64,000 nt of DNA from Haloferax sulfurifontis ATCC BAA-897 (GTDB lineage: Archaea; Halobacteriota; Halobacteria; Halobacteriales; Haloferacaceae): NCBI RefSeq assembly GCF_000337835.1, contig NZ_AOLM01000021.1, positions 1-64,000 on the forward strand, read 5' to 3'. Numbering within the stretch: the stretch's first letter is position 1; each line of letters begins with the position of its first letter. Below are positions 1 through 10,190 of the stretch, piece after piece. A program made the position numbers and the translations under genes. The notes beneath the pieces were generated by a model that was not told where the DNA came from, did not search any database, and worked only from the letters and a program-made list of their open reading frames with translations.

Positions 1-118
1 CGGTCCGCTCGCCCATCACACACAGACAGCGACCGCACTCCGGCCGAGACACCGAAAACGCCCGACTCAGGTTGCACACCGTCAGGCTTAAGCACGAGAC
101 AGGGATATCAGTAACTGC

Positions 119-195
119 GCCAAGGTGGCAGAGTTCGGCCCAACGCATCCGCCTGCAGAGCGGAACCCCCGCCGGTTCAAATCCGGCCCTTGGCT
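119..195 (+). tRNA. tRNA-Cys (GCA)
   Basis: The sequence folds as a cloverleaf. The acceptor stem is GCCAAGG with CCTTGGC and a T discriminator. The anticodon stem is TCCGC/GCGGA around loop CTGCAGA, giving anticodon GCA. The T arm is GCCGG-TTCAAAT-CCGGC. No CCA is encoded. A TTAAG-type box A lies about 30 bases upstream (near 86-91) and a T-run follows at 195-199, fitting an archaeal tRNA promoter and terminator. Confidence 0.96.
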
Positions 196-258
196 TTTTG
201 CTTCGAACGTCGCTCCCGTGAGCGACGCGTCTCGGAATCGAATCGGCGAGTGACGACG

Positions 259-1644
259 CTATCGCACGAGTCGTGCTTCGAGCGCGTCGGCCGCGTCGAC
301 GTCATCCAGTTCGCGTGCGAGTTCGAGGGCGTCGAGTGCGGTCTTTCGCGCTCGAACCCCTGCTTCGACGGACGAAAAGCACGTCGTAGCGCGCCGTTGT
401 TCGGCGAGCGCCTCGGTTGCGTTGCCGACTTCGCGGAGTGCACCGGCGTACTGTCGGCGGCATCGACCTTCGAGGACCGCCGTCGGCGCGGACTCGGTTG
501 CCGCCGCGAGAAGCGAGAGTCCGTCGTCAGTCTCACCCGACCGCACGTACATGTCTCCGAGAGTCATCTTCGCGAGCGCCTTCGGTTCGTCACCGAGCGC
601 CGCCGCTCGTTCGTGGGCTCGTTCTGCGACCGTTCGCGCGTCGTCGAACGCTTCTTGAGCAAGTCGTATCTGTGCTTGAACCGCTAACACTTCGACGAGA
701 CGTGACTCGTTGTTCGAACAGTACGACGCCGCGCGTTCGGCACAGGTGAGCGCCTCGTCGAGTTCGCTTCGGTCGAGGTGCGTATCGGCGAGGCCGTGGT
801 AGACACCGCCGTTGACCCATCCGTACTGTTGACTGTCGACGACGTTCTTCAGTTCGAGGAACTGTTCGTGTGCGGACTCGATGTCGCCGCGCTGGAACTG
901 AATTTCGGCGAGGTTTGTCGCCGAAGACGCGGCTCCCATCTGGCCTCCGATTTCGCGTCGCACTTCGAGCGCCGCGCGGGTGTACCGCTCTGCTTCGTCG
1001 AGTGTTCCGTCTTCGATTTCGATGAGGCCGAGAATCGAGAGTGAGAGCGCCTCTCCCCAGCGGTATCCGATTTTCCTCTGTCGTCGTAAGCTTTCGCGGG
1101 CGTACTCGCGGGCAGGCTCGTACGAGCCGACCGACTGCTCCGTCCGCGCGAGGTTCGCAATCGTACTCGCGATTTTCGCCTCGTCGCCGACAGACCGACG
1201 GATTTCGAGTGCTCGCTCGTAGTTGACTCTCGCGCCTTCGTAGTCGTCGTTTCGCGCTTTGATGTTCCCGAGCGCGTTCAACACGTCGCTTCGTCCCACG
1301 TCGTCGTCGATTCGGCTGAACCGTTCGAGGGCTTCCCGTGCGTACTCGCGGGCGCGTTCGAACGAGCCGCGGTAGCGCTCGACCTCGGAGAGTCCGGCGA
1401 AGCCGTCGGCACGCGCGCGGACCAGCACCGTTTCGCTGCGGCCCTCGCCATCGAGCGACGCGAGCGACTCGAACTCTCGTTCGGCGCGTTGGAGTTCGCC
1501 TCCGTTGACGAACATGCGGGCACGCCACCGACGCACGTCGAGTCGGAGGTCGTCGTCGCAGGCCGCGGGTACGTCGACGCTCGAGAAGTCGGTCTCGGCG
1601 TACAGTTTCGACAGCGCCGGGTTGTTGACGCCGAGTTCGAACAC
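259..1644 (-). CDS. TPR-repeat protein, probable C-terminal half of an interrupted NTPase-TPR protein
   Basis: A 461-residue protein made almost entirely of tetratricopeptide repeats, for example EYAREALERFSR, VNYERALEIRR and EYARESLRRQRK, of the type that forms a protein-binding solenoid. The only convenient start is a GTG 12 bases after the stop of the NTPase gene, and no Shine-Dalgarno sequence precedes it. The reading frame is the same as the upstream gene. If the TGA at 1657-1659 is ignored, the two join smoothly (AAWGE-x-LVRGVFELGVNN). HTH-NTPase-TPR proteins of this type are signal-transduction ATPases, so I infer that this is the sensor half of a broken or recently split gene. It could also be a separate operon gene made by termination and restart. 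Confidence 0.8.
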   Translation of the reverse strand: MFELGVNNPALSKLYAETDFSSVDVPAACDDDLRLDVRRWRARMFVNGGELQRAEREFESLASLDGEGRSETVLVRARADGFAGLSEVERYRGSFERAREYAREALERFSRIDDDVGRSDVLNALGNIKARNDDYEGARVNYERALEIRRSVGDEAKIASTIANLARTEQSVGSYEPAREYARESLRRQRKIGYRWGEALSLSILGLIEIEDGTLDEAERYTRAALEVRREIGGQMGAASSATNLAEIQFQRGDIESAHEQFLELKNVVDSQQYGWVNGGVYHGLADTHLDRSELDEALTCAERAASYCSNNESRLVEVLAVQAQIRLAQEAFDDARTVAERAHERAAALGDEPKALAKMTLGDMYVRSGETDDGLSLLAAATESAPTAVLEGRCRRQYAGALREVGNATEALAEQRRATTCFSSVEAGVRARKTALDALELARELDDVDAADALEARLVR

Positions 1645-1656
1645 GCCGCGAACGAG

Positions 1657-3885
1657 TCATTCGCCCCACGCCGCGGGGTCGTTCTCGATGGTGCGGACGA
1701 TATCGGCGGTCCCGCCGAACACCGATTGGACGGCCTGTCGCGCGTCGTCGTCGACGAGCGAGCAGAGCGCGTCGAAGCATCGCTCGAATCGTCGGCGGGC
1801 GCGGCGTTCGGATTCGAGGTCGAGCAGTCGCTGGAGAAAGCGCGCGGACCACGTCTCGTGGACCGTTCGGACCCGTTCACCGTCGGTCCCGTCGTCGAAC
1901 GCGGAGTACAGCACCGACCGTTCGAGCGCGTCGAGCGCGTCTTCGACGACAGACTCGTCGGGTCTCGATTCGGTGAGCGCGTACGCCAGCGGCGTCGAGA
2001 CGCCGACACCGGAGGCGTTCAGGAGGTTCACGAGGACGCCGACGTCGACGCCGAGGCGGTCGTCGACGCGTTCGAGGTCGGCGTAGACGGAATCGATATC
2101 GTCGAGGAGGCTCGTCGGGGCGGTCTCGCCGGTCGCTGGTTCGGCGTGTCGGGCGAGTCGGCGGAAAAAGAGATACATCTCGTCGGGGTCGAGGTCGCCG
2201 CCCCCGCTCGGGGAGAGTTCGTCGGGGTCGATATCGACCCGCGTCCCGACGGTCGCCTCGAAGTGGTCGACCAGTCGGGTTCGCTCCCGGGCGTCGACGG
2301 GTGGAACGGAGACCACGTCTATCGACTGGGTCCGATGGGATTCGAGGCGGGCGGCCCCGCGGAGCGTGCCGTCGCGCCACTCGTTTTCCCGGCTGTCGAG
2401 GAGGAACGTCACGCGACCGTCGTCCCCGAACTCGCGGACGAGTTCGAAGATGCCGTTGGCCTCGTTTCGGGTCGCGTCCTCGACGACGACGAGGACGCGC
2501 CCGCTCGTCTCGGCGAGGTACGACCCGAGGTGAGCGGTGGCGGTAAACGGGTCGCGCCGGCCGGACTGCCGATAGAGCACGGGGCCCTGTTCGCGCTCGT
2601 GCCACCGGCACGCGACGGACATACAGACCGTGCTCTTTCCCGCACCGGGCGGTCCCGTCACGACGAGGTCGTTCCCGGTTCGAAGCCGCGAGAACAGGTC
2701 GTCGGTGACGTTCTCCCGGGCGTCTTCGGTCGCTCGCTCGCGGTCGAGCGCGTACCCGACGCGGACCTCGCCGAGGTCGAACCCCGCGCGCCAGCACGCG
2801 AGCGGTGGCGAGACGCCGACGCGGTCGAAGTACGTCGGCGAGAGTCGGACGAACCCCTGTGACTGAAGCGTCGTGGGGAGCGGCGGGCCACGAACCGACG
2901 AATCTGCGTCGGCGTCGTCGGTGGCGTTTTCGCTCTCCGACTCGGCTCTCGTCGACTCGGCGGGGACGCCGTCGGAGTCGGAGTCGGAGTCGGAATCGCC
3001 GTCTAATCGGGTCGCCGATTCAAACCCGGGTTCGGGCGCGGGCGACGCCGACCCGGCTTCGCTCGCGGTGCCCGCGTAGGACTCTGGGGCGTCCCCGCTG
3101 ACGGCTCCGTTGAGGTCGAACGGCGACGCCGCCTCCCAGACCGACTGCACGCGGCTCCGGGCCCACGCCACGGCGCGTTCAGCTGTGTTCTCGATGACAC
3201 AACTGGCACGCGCGTCGTCGTCGTAGGCGACGACCGTCATGTGGGGAACCCCGTCGAGCGTCGTCTGTGCGATGGCGAACGGCGGGACTTCGCCGACCCG
3301 AAGCTCGCAGTCCGGGACGGTTTGTACGGTTTCGAGAAACGCCGGATACGTCCGCCAGGTGGCGGTGATGACCGATTCCGGCGCGACGAACCGACAGGAG
3401 TGGCCGTCGACGAGCCACGACGTACATCGGTCGACGAACGTCTGGCTCGGGAGGTACGGGAGGACGAACGCTCCGTTGTTCGTCGCCGTCAGCCTGTTTC
3501 CGAGCGCGTCGAGTGGGTGTGACACGCGGGGCCCGGTCATCAGCTCGTCGGCGCCGACGACGGCTTCGACCGGAAGCGGGTAGTCGGCGGTCGTTCCGGC
3601 GACGAACGAGTCGAGTTCGAGCACGTCGGCGACGGCGTCGCGGGCGGTGCGGAACAGGGAGACGAACTGTCGCCCCTTCAGCGACGTGATGTAATCGCCG
3701 TCGTCGAGGACGAGACCCGCGGCAGTCAGGTCGCGTATCGCGCGGTCGACCGTCGACCGGGAGTGCGGAAGCGATTCGGTCAGGTCGCGCTTGTCGAGGC
3801 GTGCGCCGTCGAGCGCGTCGAGGAAGTCGAACCGGTCGGAGACGAGTTCCAACTGCTCTATGATGTGGTCGTCCGCGCGCGTCAC
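1657..3885 (-). CDS. HTH and P-loop NTPase regulator (STAND-like), ends at an in-frame TGA before the TPR part
   Basis: The N terminus holds a winged helix (DLTESLPHSRSTVDRAIRDL) followed by a sensor-like region resembling the haloarchaeal regulators that carry a FilR1/DUF1724-type domain. An acidic Ser/Glu/Asp-rich linker follows, then an ATPase with Walker A GPPGAGKSTVC and a Walker B-like VLVVVEDATRN. I chose the GTG at 3885 because GGGAGGG lies just upstream; an open frame continues to a TTG at 3960, but that stretch is not acidic. The protein ends at TGA 1657-1659, directly before TPR repeats in the same frame. It is probably a transcriptional or signalling ATPase whose target is unknown. 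Confidence 0.75.
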   Translation of the reverse strand: MTRADDHIIEQLELVSDRFDFLDALDGARLDKRDLTESLPHSRSTVDRAIRDLTAAGLVLDDGDYITSLKGRQFVSLFRTARDAVADVLELDSFVAGTTADYPLPVEAVVGADELMTGPRVSHPLDALGNRLTATNNGAFVLPYLPSQTFVDRCTSWLVDGHSCRFVAPESVITATWRTYPAFLETVQTVPDCELRVGEVPPFAIAQTTLDGVPHMTVVAYDDDARASCVIENTAERAVAWARSRVQSVWEAASPFDLNGAVSGDAPESYAGTASEAGSASPAPEPGFESATRLDGDSDSDSDSDGVPAESTRAESESENATDDADADSSVRGPPLPTTLQSQGFVRLSPTYFDRVGVSPPLACWRAGFDLGEVRVGYALDRERATEDARENVTDDLFSRLRTGNDLVVTGPPGAGKSTVCMSVACRWHEREQGPVLYRQSGRRDPFTATAHLGSYLAETSGRVLVVVEDATRNEANGIFELVREFGDDGRVTFLLDSRENEWRDGTLRGAARLESHRTQSIDVVSVPPVDARERTRLVDHFEATVGTRVDIDPDELSPSGGGDLDPDEMYLFFRRLARHAEPATGETAPTSLLDDIDSVYADLERVDDRLGVDVGVLVNLLNASGVGVSTPLAYALTESRPDESVVEDALDALERSVLYSAFDDGTDGERVRTVHETWSARFLQRLLDLESERRARRRFERCFDALCSLVDDDARQAVQSVFGGTADIVRTIENDPAAWGE

Positions 3886-3932
3886 GGCCCTCCCCCGATG
3901 CGGTGCCGTCGCGCGACTGGTCCGTAACTCAT
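3882..3932 (-). other. Possible 16-residue leader ORF overlapping the NTPase start
   Basis: An ATG at 3932 opens a 16-codon frame whose TGA (3884-3882) overlaps the GTG start of the NTPase gene (GTGA). A T-rich box at about 3955-3965 sits 25-30 bases upstream, where a leaderless start would be expected. This may be a translated coupling peptide or chance. Confidence 0.3.
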
Positions 3933-4101
3933 GATACGTCCGTTCGGCCGACAGATTCAAAAAGTCTCGTCAATCTGCGACCGCGACTGCGCTTCCGCCC
4001 CGCCGTATTGAGGGTGGGAGTCGCCGCCGGCGGGCGCGCGACGCGGTGACACGCTCCGAGGAAAAGTAATCGTTATACGCCGCGTGGCCCATGCCGAAAC
4101 C

Positions 4102-4956
4102 ATGCAACGACGCGCCGCGGTCATCTCCGTCGTGTTCTTCCTGGTCATCGGTGCCGGTGCATACTCGCTTATCGCGACTGCATCGACGCCGTCGGTCAGT
4201 TTCGAGAACCCCGAGTACTCGCTGGCACAGGGAGACGAGTTCTCCGTCCCCGGTAGCGACCAGGCGTACACAGTATCGTCGATAACCGAAGAGGAGGAGT
4301 CGGGCGGCCACGGTGGCGGCACGACGCTGGTCCGTTCCGGTGAGCTCACGTACGTGAACGAGTCGGCCCGGTACACGGAGACGTGGGACAACGAGAGCAC
4401 CGTCACGCTCGACGGCACCGACTACCGTGTCGAAATCGCCAACGTCTCGGACCCCAGCGAGGCGACGCTGGTCGAACTGTACAACGAGACCGCGATTCTC
4501 CGGGCCGACTCGAACGCCGACAACGAGACCGTCACCCGTGACGGCGAGCGCTACGTCGTCATCAACGATTCGACGCTCGTCTCGGTCGACGAGTACTTCC
4601 CGGAAAACGAGACGCGCACCGTCGCCGAGGGCGACTCCTTCGGCTACAACAACCAGTCTGTCACCGTCGCGGCTGTCGAGACTTCCGGCGTGACCGTCGA
4701 GTGGTTCGCTCCCGAGGAGAACACCGTCACCGTCGACAACGAGGCGAACCTGACTCTCTCCGGACAGCAGTACCTCGCGTACTTCCCGGACGGCGAGACC
4801 CTCGTCCTGACGCAGAACTACGACAGCTATCAGGCCCAACTGTCCGAAATCGAGCACTACCACGAGACGGAAAACGGCCTCTGGGGTGTCGCCATCGTTT
4901 CGTTCACCACGAGCATTCTCCTCGTCGGCATGGCGTTCCTCCCGTCGCGGTACTGA
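4102..4956 (+). CDS. Membrane-anchored haloarchaeal protein of unknown function
   Basis: A 284-residue protein with one N-terminal hydrophobic helix (VISVVFFLVIGAGAYSLI) and one near the C terminus (GVAIVSFTTSILLVGMAFL). Between them is a long acidic, Thr/Ser/Glu-rich region with many N-x-S/T sites, probably outside the cell. ATG 4102 is preferred over the in-frame GTG at 4084, because TTATAC lies about 27 bases before it and the hydrophobic segment then starts close to the N terminus. No enzyme motif is visible. It stands alone, divergent from the NTPase gene, and I do not recognise a function. Confidence 0.8.
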   Translation: MQRRAAVISVVFFLVIGAGAYSLIATASTPSVSFENPEYSLAQGDEFSVPGSDQAYTVSSITEEEESGGHGGGTTLVRSGELTYVNESARYTETWDNESTVTLDGTDYRVEIANVSDPSEATLVELYNETAILRADSNADNETVTRDGERYVVINDSTLVSVDEYFPENETRTVAEGDSFGYNNQSVTVAAVETSGVTVEWFAPEENTVTVDNEANLTLSGQQYLAYFPDGETLVLTQNYDSYQAQLSEIEHYHETENGLWGVAIVSFTTSILLVGMAFLPSRY

Positions 4957-4968
4957 ACGCCGCGGCAG

Positions 4969-5196
4969 TCACCGTTTTTCGCGCGCAGTCTTCGCTTCGA
5001 GCCACGCGATTCCGATTCCGATAGCGACGGCCGACAGCGACCCGAGTATCTGGAGCCCGGCGACCGTGAGAACCGAATCACTGGGTGCGTAGCGCCACGA
5101 GGCCTCCACGAGTGTCCCGAGGCCGACGAGGACGAGGAACGCGCTGACGGCGACCGACGGCCACGACTCCGTCCGCGCGAGGGCTCGGCGAATCAT
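4969..5196 (-). CDS. Small membrane protein with two TM helices
   Basis: A 75-residue protein with two predicted transmembrane segments (VAVSAFLVLVGLGTLVEA and ILGSLSAVAIGIGIAWLE) and a basic tail. The start is placed at ATG 5196, because the longer frame upstream runs through a repetitive low-complexity stretch and does not look like haloarchaeal coding sequence. It converges with the membrane protein at 4102-4956. Function unknown. Confidence 0.6.
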   Translation of the reverse strand: MIRRALARTESWPSVAVSAFLVLVGLGTLVEASWRYAPSDSVLTVAGLQILGSLSAVAIGIGIAWLEAKTAREKR

Positions 5197-5243
5197 CACT
5201 CGGAAGCGTCGCGCCGCGAGGAGAAAAGCGAGACGGGAACACG

Positions 5244-5273
5244 GCGGGGACACAGCGGGGACAAGCGGGGACA
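5244..5273. repeat. Short tandem repeat GCGGGGACA, three copies
   Basis: Three near-identical copies of GCGGGGACA (5244, 5255, 5265) lie upstream of the small membrane protein, with related GGGAAC and GAGACA motifs on each side. It is a simple local duplication; no function is apparent. Confidence 0.5.
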
Positions 5274-5358
5274 CGGCAGAGACATGGCGGGCCGACACGA
5301 AGCGGAGACGAAACAGAAACGCCGGGGGCGGTCGGCGAGCGTCGACCGAACCGGGCGA

Positions 5359-7941
<2,583 letters not shown>

Positions 7942-8013
7942 CTCACCTAGACGTACGTGCCCCTTGCTTACCTCGGTTGCCCCTTCAGAACCGAACGTCC
8001 GAGAGGGGCGGAA

Positions 8014-8028
8014 CTTTAGATTCGAAAC
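8014..8028. promoter_or_regulatory. Putative metal-regulator operator upstream of copA
   Basis: CTTTAGA-T-TCGAAAC is an imperfect inverted repeat that differs at two positions from the perfect repeat at 8727-8743. It lies between the regulator stop and the copA start, so both copper promoters carry the same element. Confidence 0.55.
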
Positions 8029-8082
8029 CGGTGGGTTCGACGCTCGGTCGCCGCCAGCACCGCCCGACCGTCGCCCGCCCGC

Positions 8083-8682
8083 TCAGTCGTCGTTCGCGCC
8101 GGCTTCGAGGCGGTCGTATCGGTCTTCGAACCGGCCGAGACAGGACGAACAGCAGAAGTGGTAGAGCGACCCGCCGATGCGGGCGCTCTCGCCCTCGCTC
8201 GTCACCGTGTTGCCGCACTCGGCGCATTCGAGGGCGAAGCCGGTCCCGTTGACCGTCGGCGTCCACTCGGCGGACTCCACGAGGCTCACCTCGTAGTCGC
8301 GGACCCGCGAGAGGTCGACGAGGTCGTCCAACTGGGCGCGGACGGAGCTTCCGTCGAGTCGGGCGTGGGCGGTCACCTCCCCGTCGGCCGCGACGAACAG
8401 GTGTTGGACCGGGTCGGCCGCGCGGAGGGCGTCGCGGACCTCGTCGACGAACTCCGGGCGGACGGTCAGCCTGACGAGGACGGGCGTCCCGCCCGACAGC
8501 GTCGACTGGTCGAGGTCGACGGTGAACCGACGGATGATGCCCTCCTCGCGGAGGCGGTCGATGCGGTCGGAGACCGCCGGCGCGGAGAGGCCGACTTCGG
8601 CGGAGATGTCGCTGAACGGTCGGCGGGCGTCTTCGGCGAGGAGTTCGAGGATGTGGAGGTCGGTTTCGTCGAGCGCACGCAT
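8083..8682 (-). CDS. Lrp/AsnC-family regulator with C-terminal TRASH metal-sensing domain
   Basis: A 199-residue regulator. Residues 1-55 are an Lrp-type helix-turn-helix (LDETDLHILELLAEDARR...SAPAVSDRIDRL). The middle is a RAM-like alpha/beta domain. The C terminus is a TRASH zinc-finger-like domain with C-x2-C...FCCSSC, which in archaea senses copper and related metals. Start ATG 8682 gives the normal Lrp N terminus. The position between copA and a CopZ-like gene, with a shared inverted repeat, points to copper-responsive control of both, possibly with autoregulation. Confidence 0.92.
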   Translation of the reverse strand: MRALDETDLHILELLAEDARRPFSDISAEVGLSAPAVSDRIDRLREEGIIRRFTVDLDQSTLSGGTPVLVRLTVRPEFVDEVRDALRAADPVQHLFVAADGEVTAHARLDGSSVRAQLDDLVDLSRVRDYEVSLVESAEWTPTVNGTGFALECAECGNTVTSEGESARIGGSLYHFCCSSCLGRFEDRYDRLEAGANDD

Positions 8683-8726
8683 GGCTCCGTTTGGCACCGC
8701 GATGTCATAGGTTTTTCCCGCGTTCA

Positions 8727-8743
8727 GCTTTCGATTCGAAAGC
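8727..8743. promoter_or_regulatory. Perfect inverted repeat between the regulator and copZ-like genes
   Basis: GCTTTCGA-T-TCGAAAGC has 8-base arms and a one-base centre, in the 131-base divergent spacer. An extra half site TCGAAAG occurs at 8768-8774, immediately before the TATA-like CTAAAT of the copZ-like gene. It is the best candidate operator for the TRASH-domain regulator. Confidence 0.65.
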
Positions 8744-8813
8744 AGATACCGGCACGACACCGAATCGTCGAAAGGGAAACCCACTAAATCGAGAAGCCCC
8801 TCCCTCGAACCGT

Positions 8814-9011
8814 ATGCCGACAACCCTCACCGTCACCGGGATGACCTGCGAACACTGCGAACAGCGCGTCGCTGACGCCCTCGCCGGCGTCGACGGGGTC
8901 GAGGACGCGACCGCCGACCGCGAGGCGGAGCGCGCGACCGTCGAGGGCGACGCCGACACCGACGCCCTCGTCGCGGCCGTCGAAGACGCGGGCTACGACG
9001 CGAGCGCCTGA
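8814..9011 (+). CDS. CopZ-like copper chaperone (single HMA domain)
   Basis: A 65-residue heavy-metal-associated domain with GMTCEHC near residues 9-15, the usual Cu(I)-binding loop, and a typical ferredoxin-like fold pattern ending in VEDAGYDA. It presumably carries copper to CopA. It is divergent from the TRASH-domain regulator, and CTAAAT about 27 bases upstream fits a leaderless transcript from ATG 8814. Confidence 0.93.
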   Translation: MPTTLTVTGMTCEHCEQRVADALAGVDGVEDATADREAERATVEGDADTDALVAAVEDAGYDASA

Positions 9012-9142
9012 CCCCGAGGCGACGACGGGCCGGGCGAGAAGACTCGCAGAACGAAGACTCGAAGAATCGGACGGCGCGACCGACAAGTCGCTTCGACGCG
9101 CCGACCTGAACGGTTTTAGCCGGCGACCCGCTACGCTCGACC

Positions 9143-9325
9143 ATGCACGCGCGGTCGTGGGCGACCGTCCTGTTCGCGCTCGCCATCGGGCTCCTCCTCG
9201 CGCTCGGCGTCGTTCGACTCGCCGCCGGCGACACCGGGGACTTCGCGAGAAACGCCGGAATCGCCGCCCTGCTGACGATTTTCGCCGTCGCGCTGGTCAG
9301 GGACTGGGAGTCGAGCGCGGAGTGA
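9143..9325 (+). CDS. Small membrane protein with two TM helices
   Basis: A 60-residue protein with two hydrophobic helices (WATVLFALAIGLLLALGVV and NAGIAALLTIFAVALV) joined by a short charged loop, ending in an acidic tail. A TTTTAGC-type box lies about 30 bases upstream. Function unknown. Confidence 0.7.
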   Translation: MHARSWATVLFALAIGLLLALGVVRLAAGDTGDFARNAGIAALLTIFAVALVRDWESSAE

Positions 9326-9435
9326 ACCGGCGGGCGGCGAGTCGGAGTTGTGCCGGTCCCGCGGCGAACTGTCATCCGCCTGTCTTTCACTTCGGCTGTA
9401 GGCGGTTACAAGAGGCCGCGGTTCCAACCCCGTCT

Positions 9436-9795
9436 GTGTCTCCACCGAGCGACGACGACTTTCGCACGCACTCCCCCACCGCCCCGATAGACGACACGCC
9501 CACCGTCTCGTGTTCGCGTTGCGGCGAGGAGTGGGACCTCTCGTACGAGCTGGACGAGCTACAGCTGGGGAACCAGTCGGTCGAGCAGTTCGCGCTCGAC
9601 CATCGCCGCCACACCGGTCACTTCCCGGACGACGTCTCGCCGTGGGTCGTCAGCTGTCGGCGGTGTCCCGACGGCGAGCAGTTCCTCTCCGAGGCCAGCG
9701 CCCGCCGGTGGGCCCGCGCGCACGCCCGCCACACGCGACACGAGGTGTCGATGGACCACGCCGACGACGACGGGGTCGTCATCACGCCCGAGTGA
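9436..9795 (+). CDS. Small zinc-ribbon-like haloarchaeal protein
   Basis: A 119-residue acidic protein with two Cys pairs, SCSRCGEEW and SCRRCPDGE, spaced about 45 residues apart, and two His-rich helices (DHRRHTGHF, ARHTRHE). These could bind zinc. The GTG at 9436 is chosen because the region upstream has non-haloarchaeal, Arg-rich composition. The function is unknown; it stands alone between small genes. Confidence 0.7.
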   Translation: MSPPSDDDFRTHSPTAPIDDTPTVSCSRCGEEWDLSYELDELQLGNQSVEQFALDHRRHTGHFPDDVSPWVVSCRRCPDGEQFLSEASARRWARAHARHTRHEVSMDHADDDGVVITPE

Positions 9796-9962
9796 GGCTC
9801 GGCGGCGTCCGGTTAGTCGCGCCGCTGGCGCGTGGTCAGTCACCGCCGCCGGTGTCGGTCGTCGGCGCGCTCGCGGCGGGCCGCATCCTCGGCCTCGACG
9901 CGTACCTCGAAGCGATGGAGTTCGTCCGCCGGCGGCCCAAGCTCAAGTACCTCCTCGGCTGA
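9792..9962 (+). CDS. Possible 56-residue protein overlapping the previous gene
   Basis: A GTG at 9792 overlaps the previous stop (GTGA) and opens a 56-codon frame. It has a plausible helical C terminus (DAYLEAMEFVRRRPKLKYLLG), but the first part is not clearly haloarchaeal in composition. It may be a real small gene or a remnant. Confidence 0.35.
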   Translation: MRLGGVRLVAPLARGQSPPPVSVVGALAAGRILGLDAYLEAMEFVRRRPKLKYLLG

Positions 9963-10065
9963 GGGGGGCGCTCCGGCCGCGTTCGGCATCGTTTCTCTCG
10001 GACGACATCGTCGATTACCAGGAACGTGAGTTCCTCTTCGGACCGTTTCGAAGCGTGTCGTCGGG

Positions 10066-10081
10066 TTTAGGAGTCCCTAAA
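10066..10081. promoter_or_regulatory. DtxR/Idr-type iron operator 1
   Basis: TTTAGG-AGTC-CCTAAA is a perfect 6-4-6 inverted repeat just upstream of the TATA-like TTTATT (10094-10099). It matches the TTAGG...CCTAA pattern bound by archaeal DtxR-family iron regulators. Confidence 0.7.
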
Positions 10082-10102
10082 ATCCGAAAGTGGTTTATTG
10101 TA

Positions 10103-10116
10103 TTAGGGACGCCTAA
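10103..10116. promoter_or_regulatory. DtxR/Idr-type iron operator 2
   Basis: TTAGG-GACG-CCTAA lies immediately downstream of the TATA-like element and just before ATG 10122, so a bound repressor would block the promoter. With site 1 it brackets the TATA box. Confidence 0.7.
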
Positions 10117-10121
10117 AACGT

Positions 10122-10187
10122 ATGAACGAAGACGGAGTCGACGTCGACCACGCGTTTCGATGGGCTGTTCTCACGGGGAGGGTCTGA
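10122..10187 (+). CDS. Short leader ORF (21 residues) ahead of the iron operon
   Basis: ATG 10122 is exactly where a leaderless transcript from the TTTATT box (10094-10099) should start. It encodes MNEDGVDVDHAFRWAVLTGRV and stops three bases before the GTG of the FAD-protein gene. A GGGGAGG ribosome-binding site for that GTG lies inside the end of the leader. It could be a coupling peptide, a regulatory leader or chance. Confidence 0.4.
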   Translation: MNEDGVDVDHAFRWAVLTGRV

Positions 10188-10190
10188 GCC

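Noticed and set aside
10020-10035. AGGAAC-GTGA-GTTCCT as a fourth iron operator
   Set aside because: It has the same 6-4-6 spacing but different arms, and lies too far from the TATA box to include with confidence.
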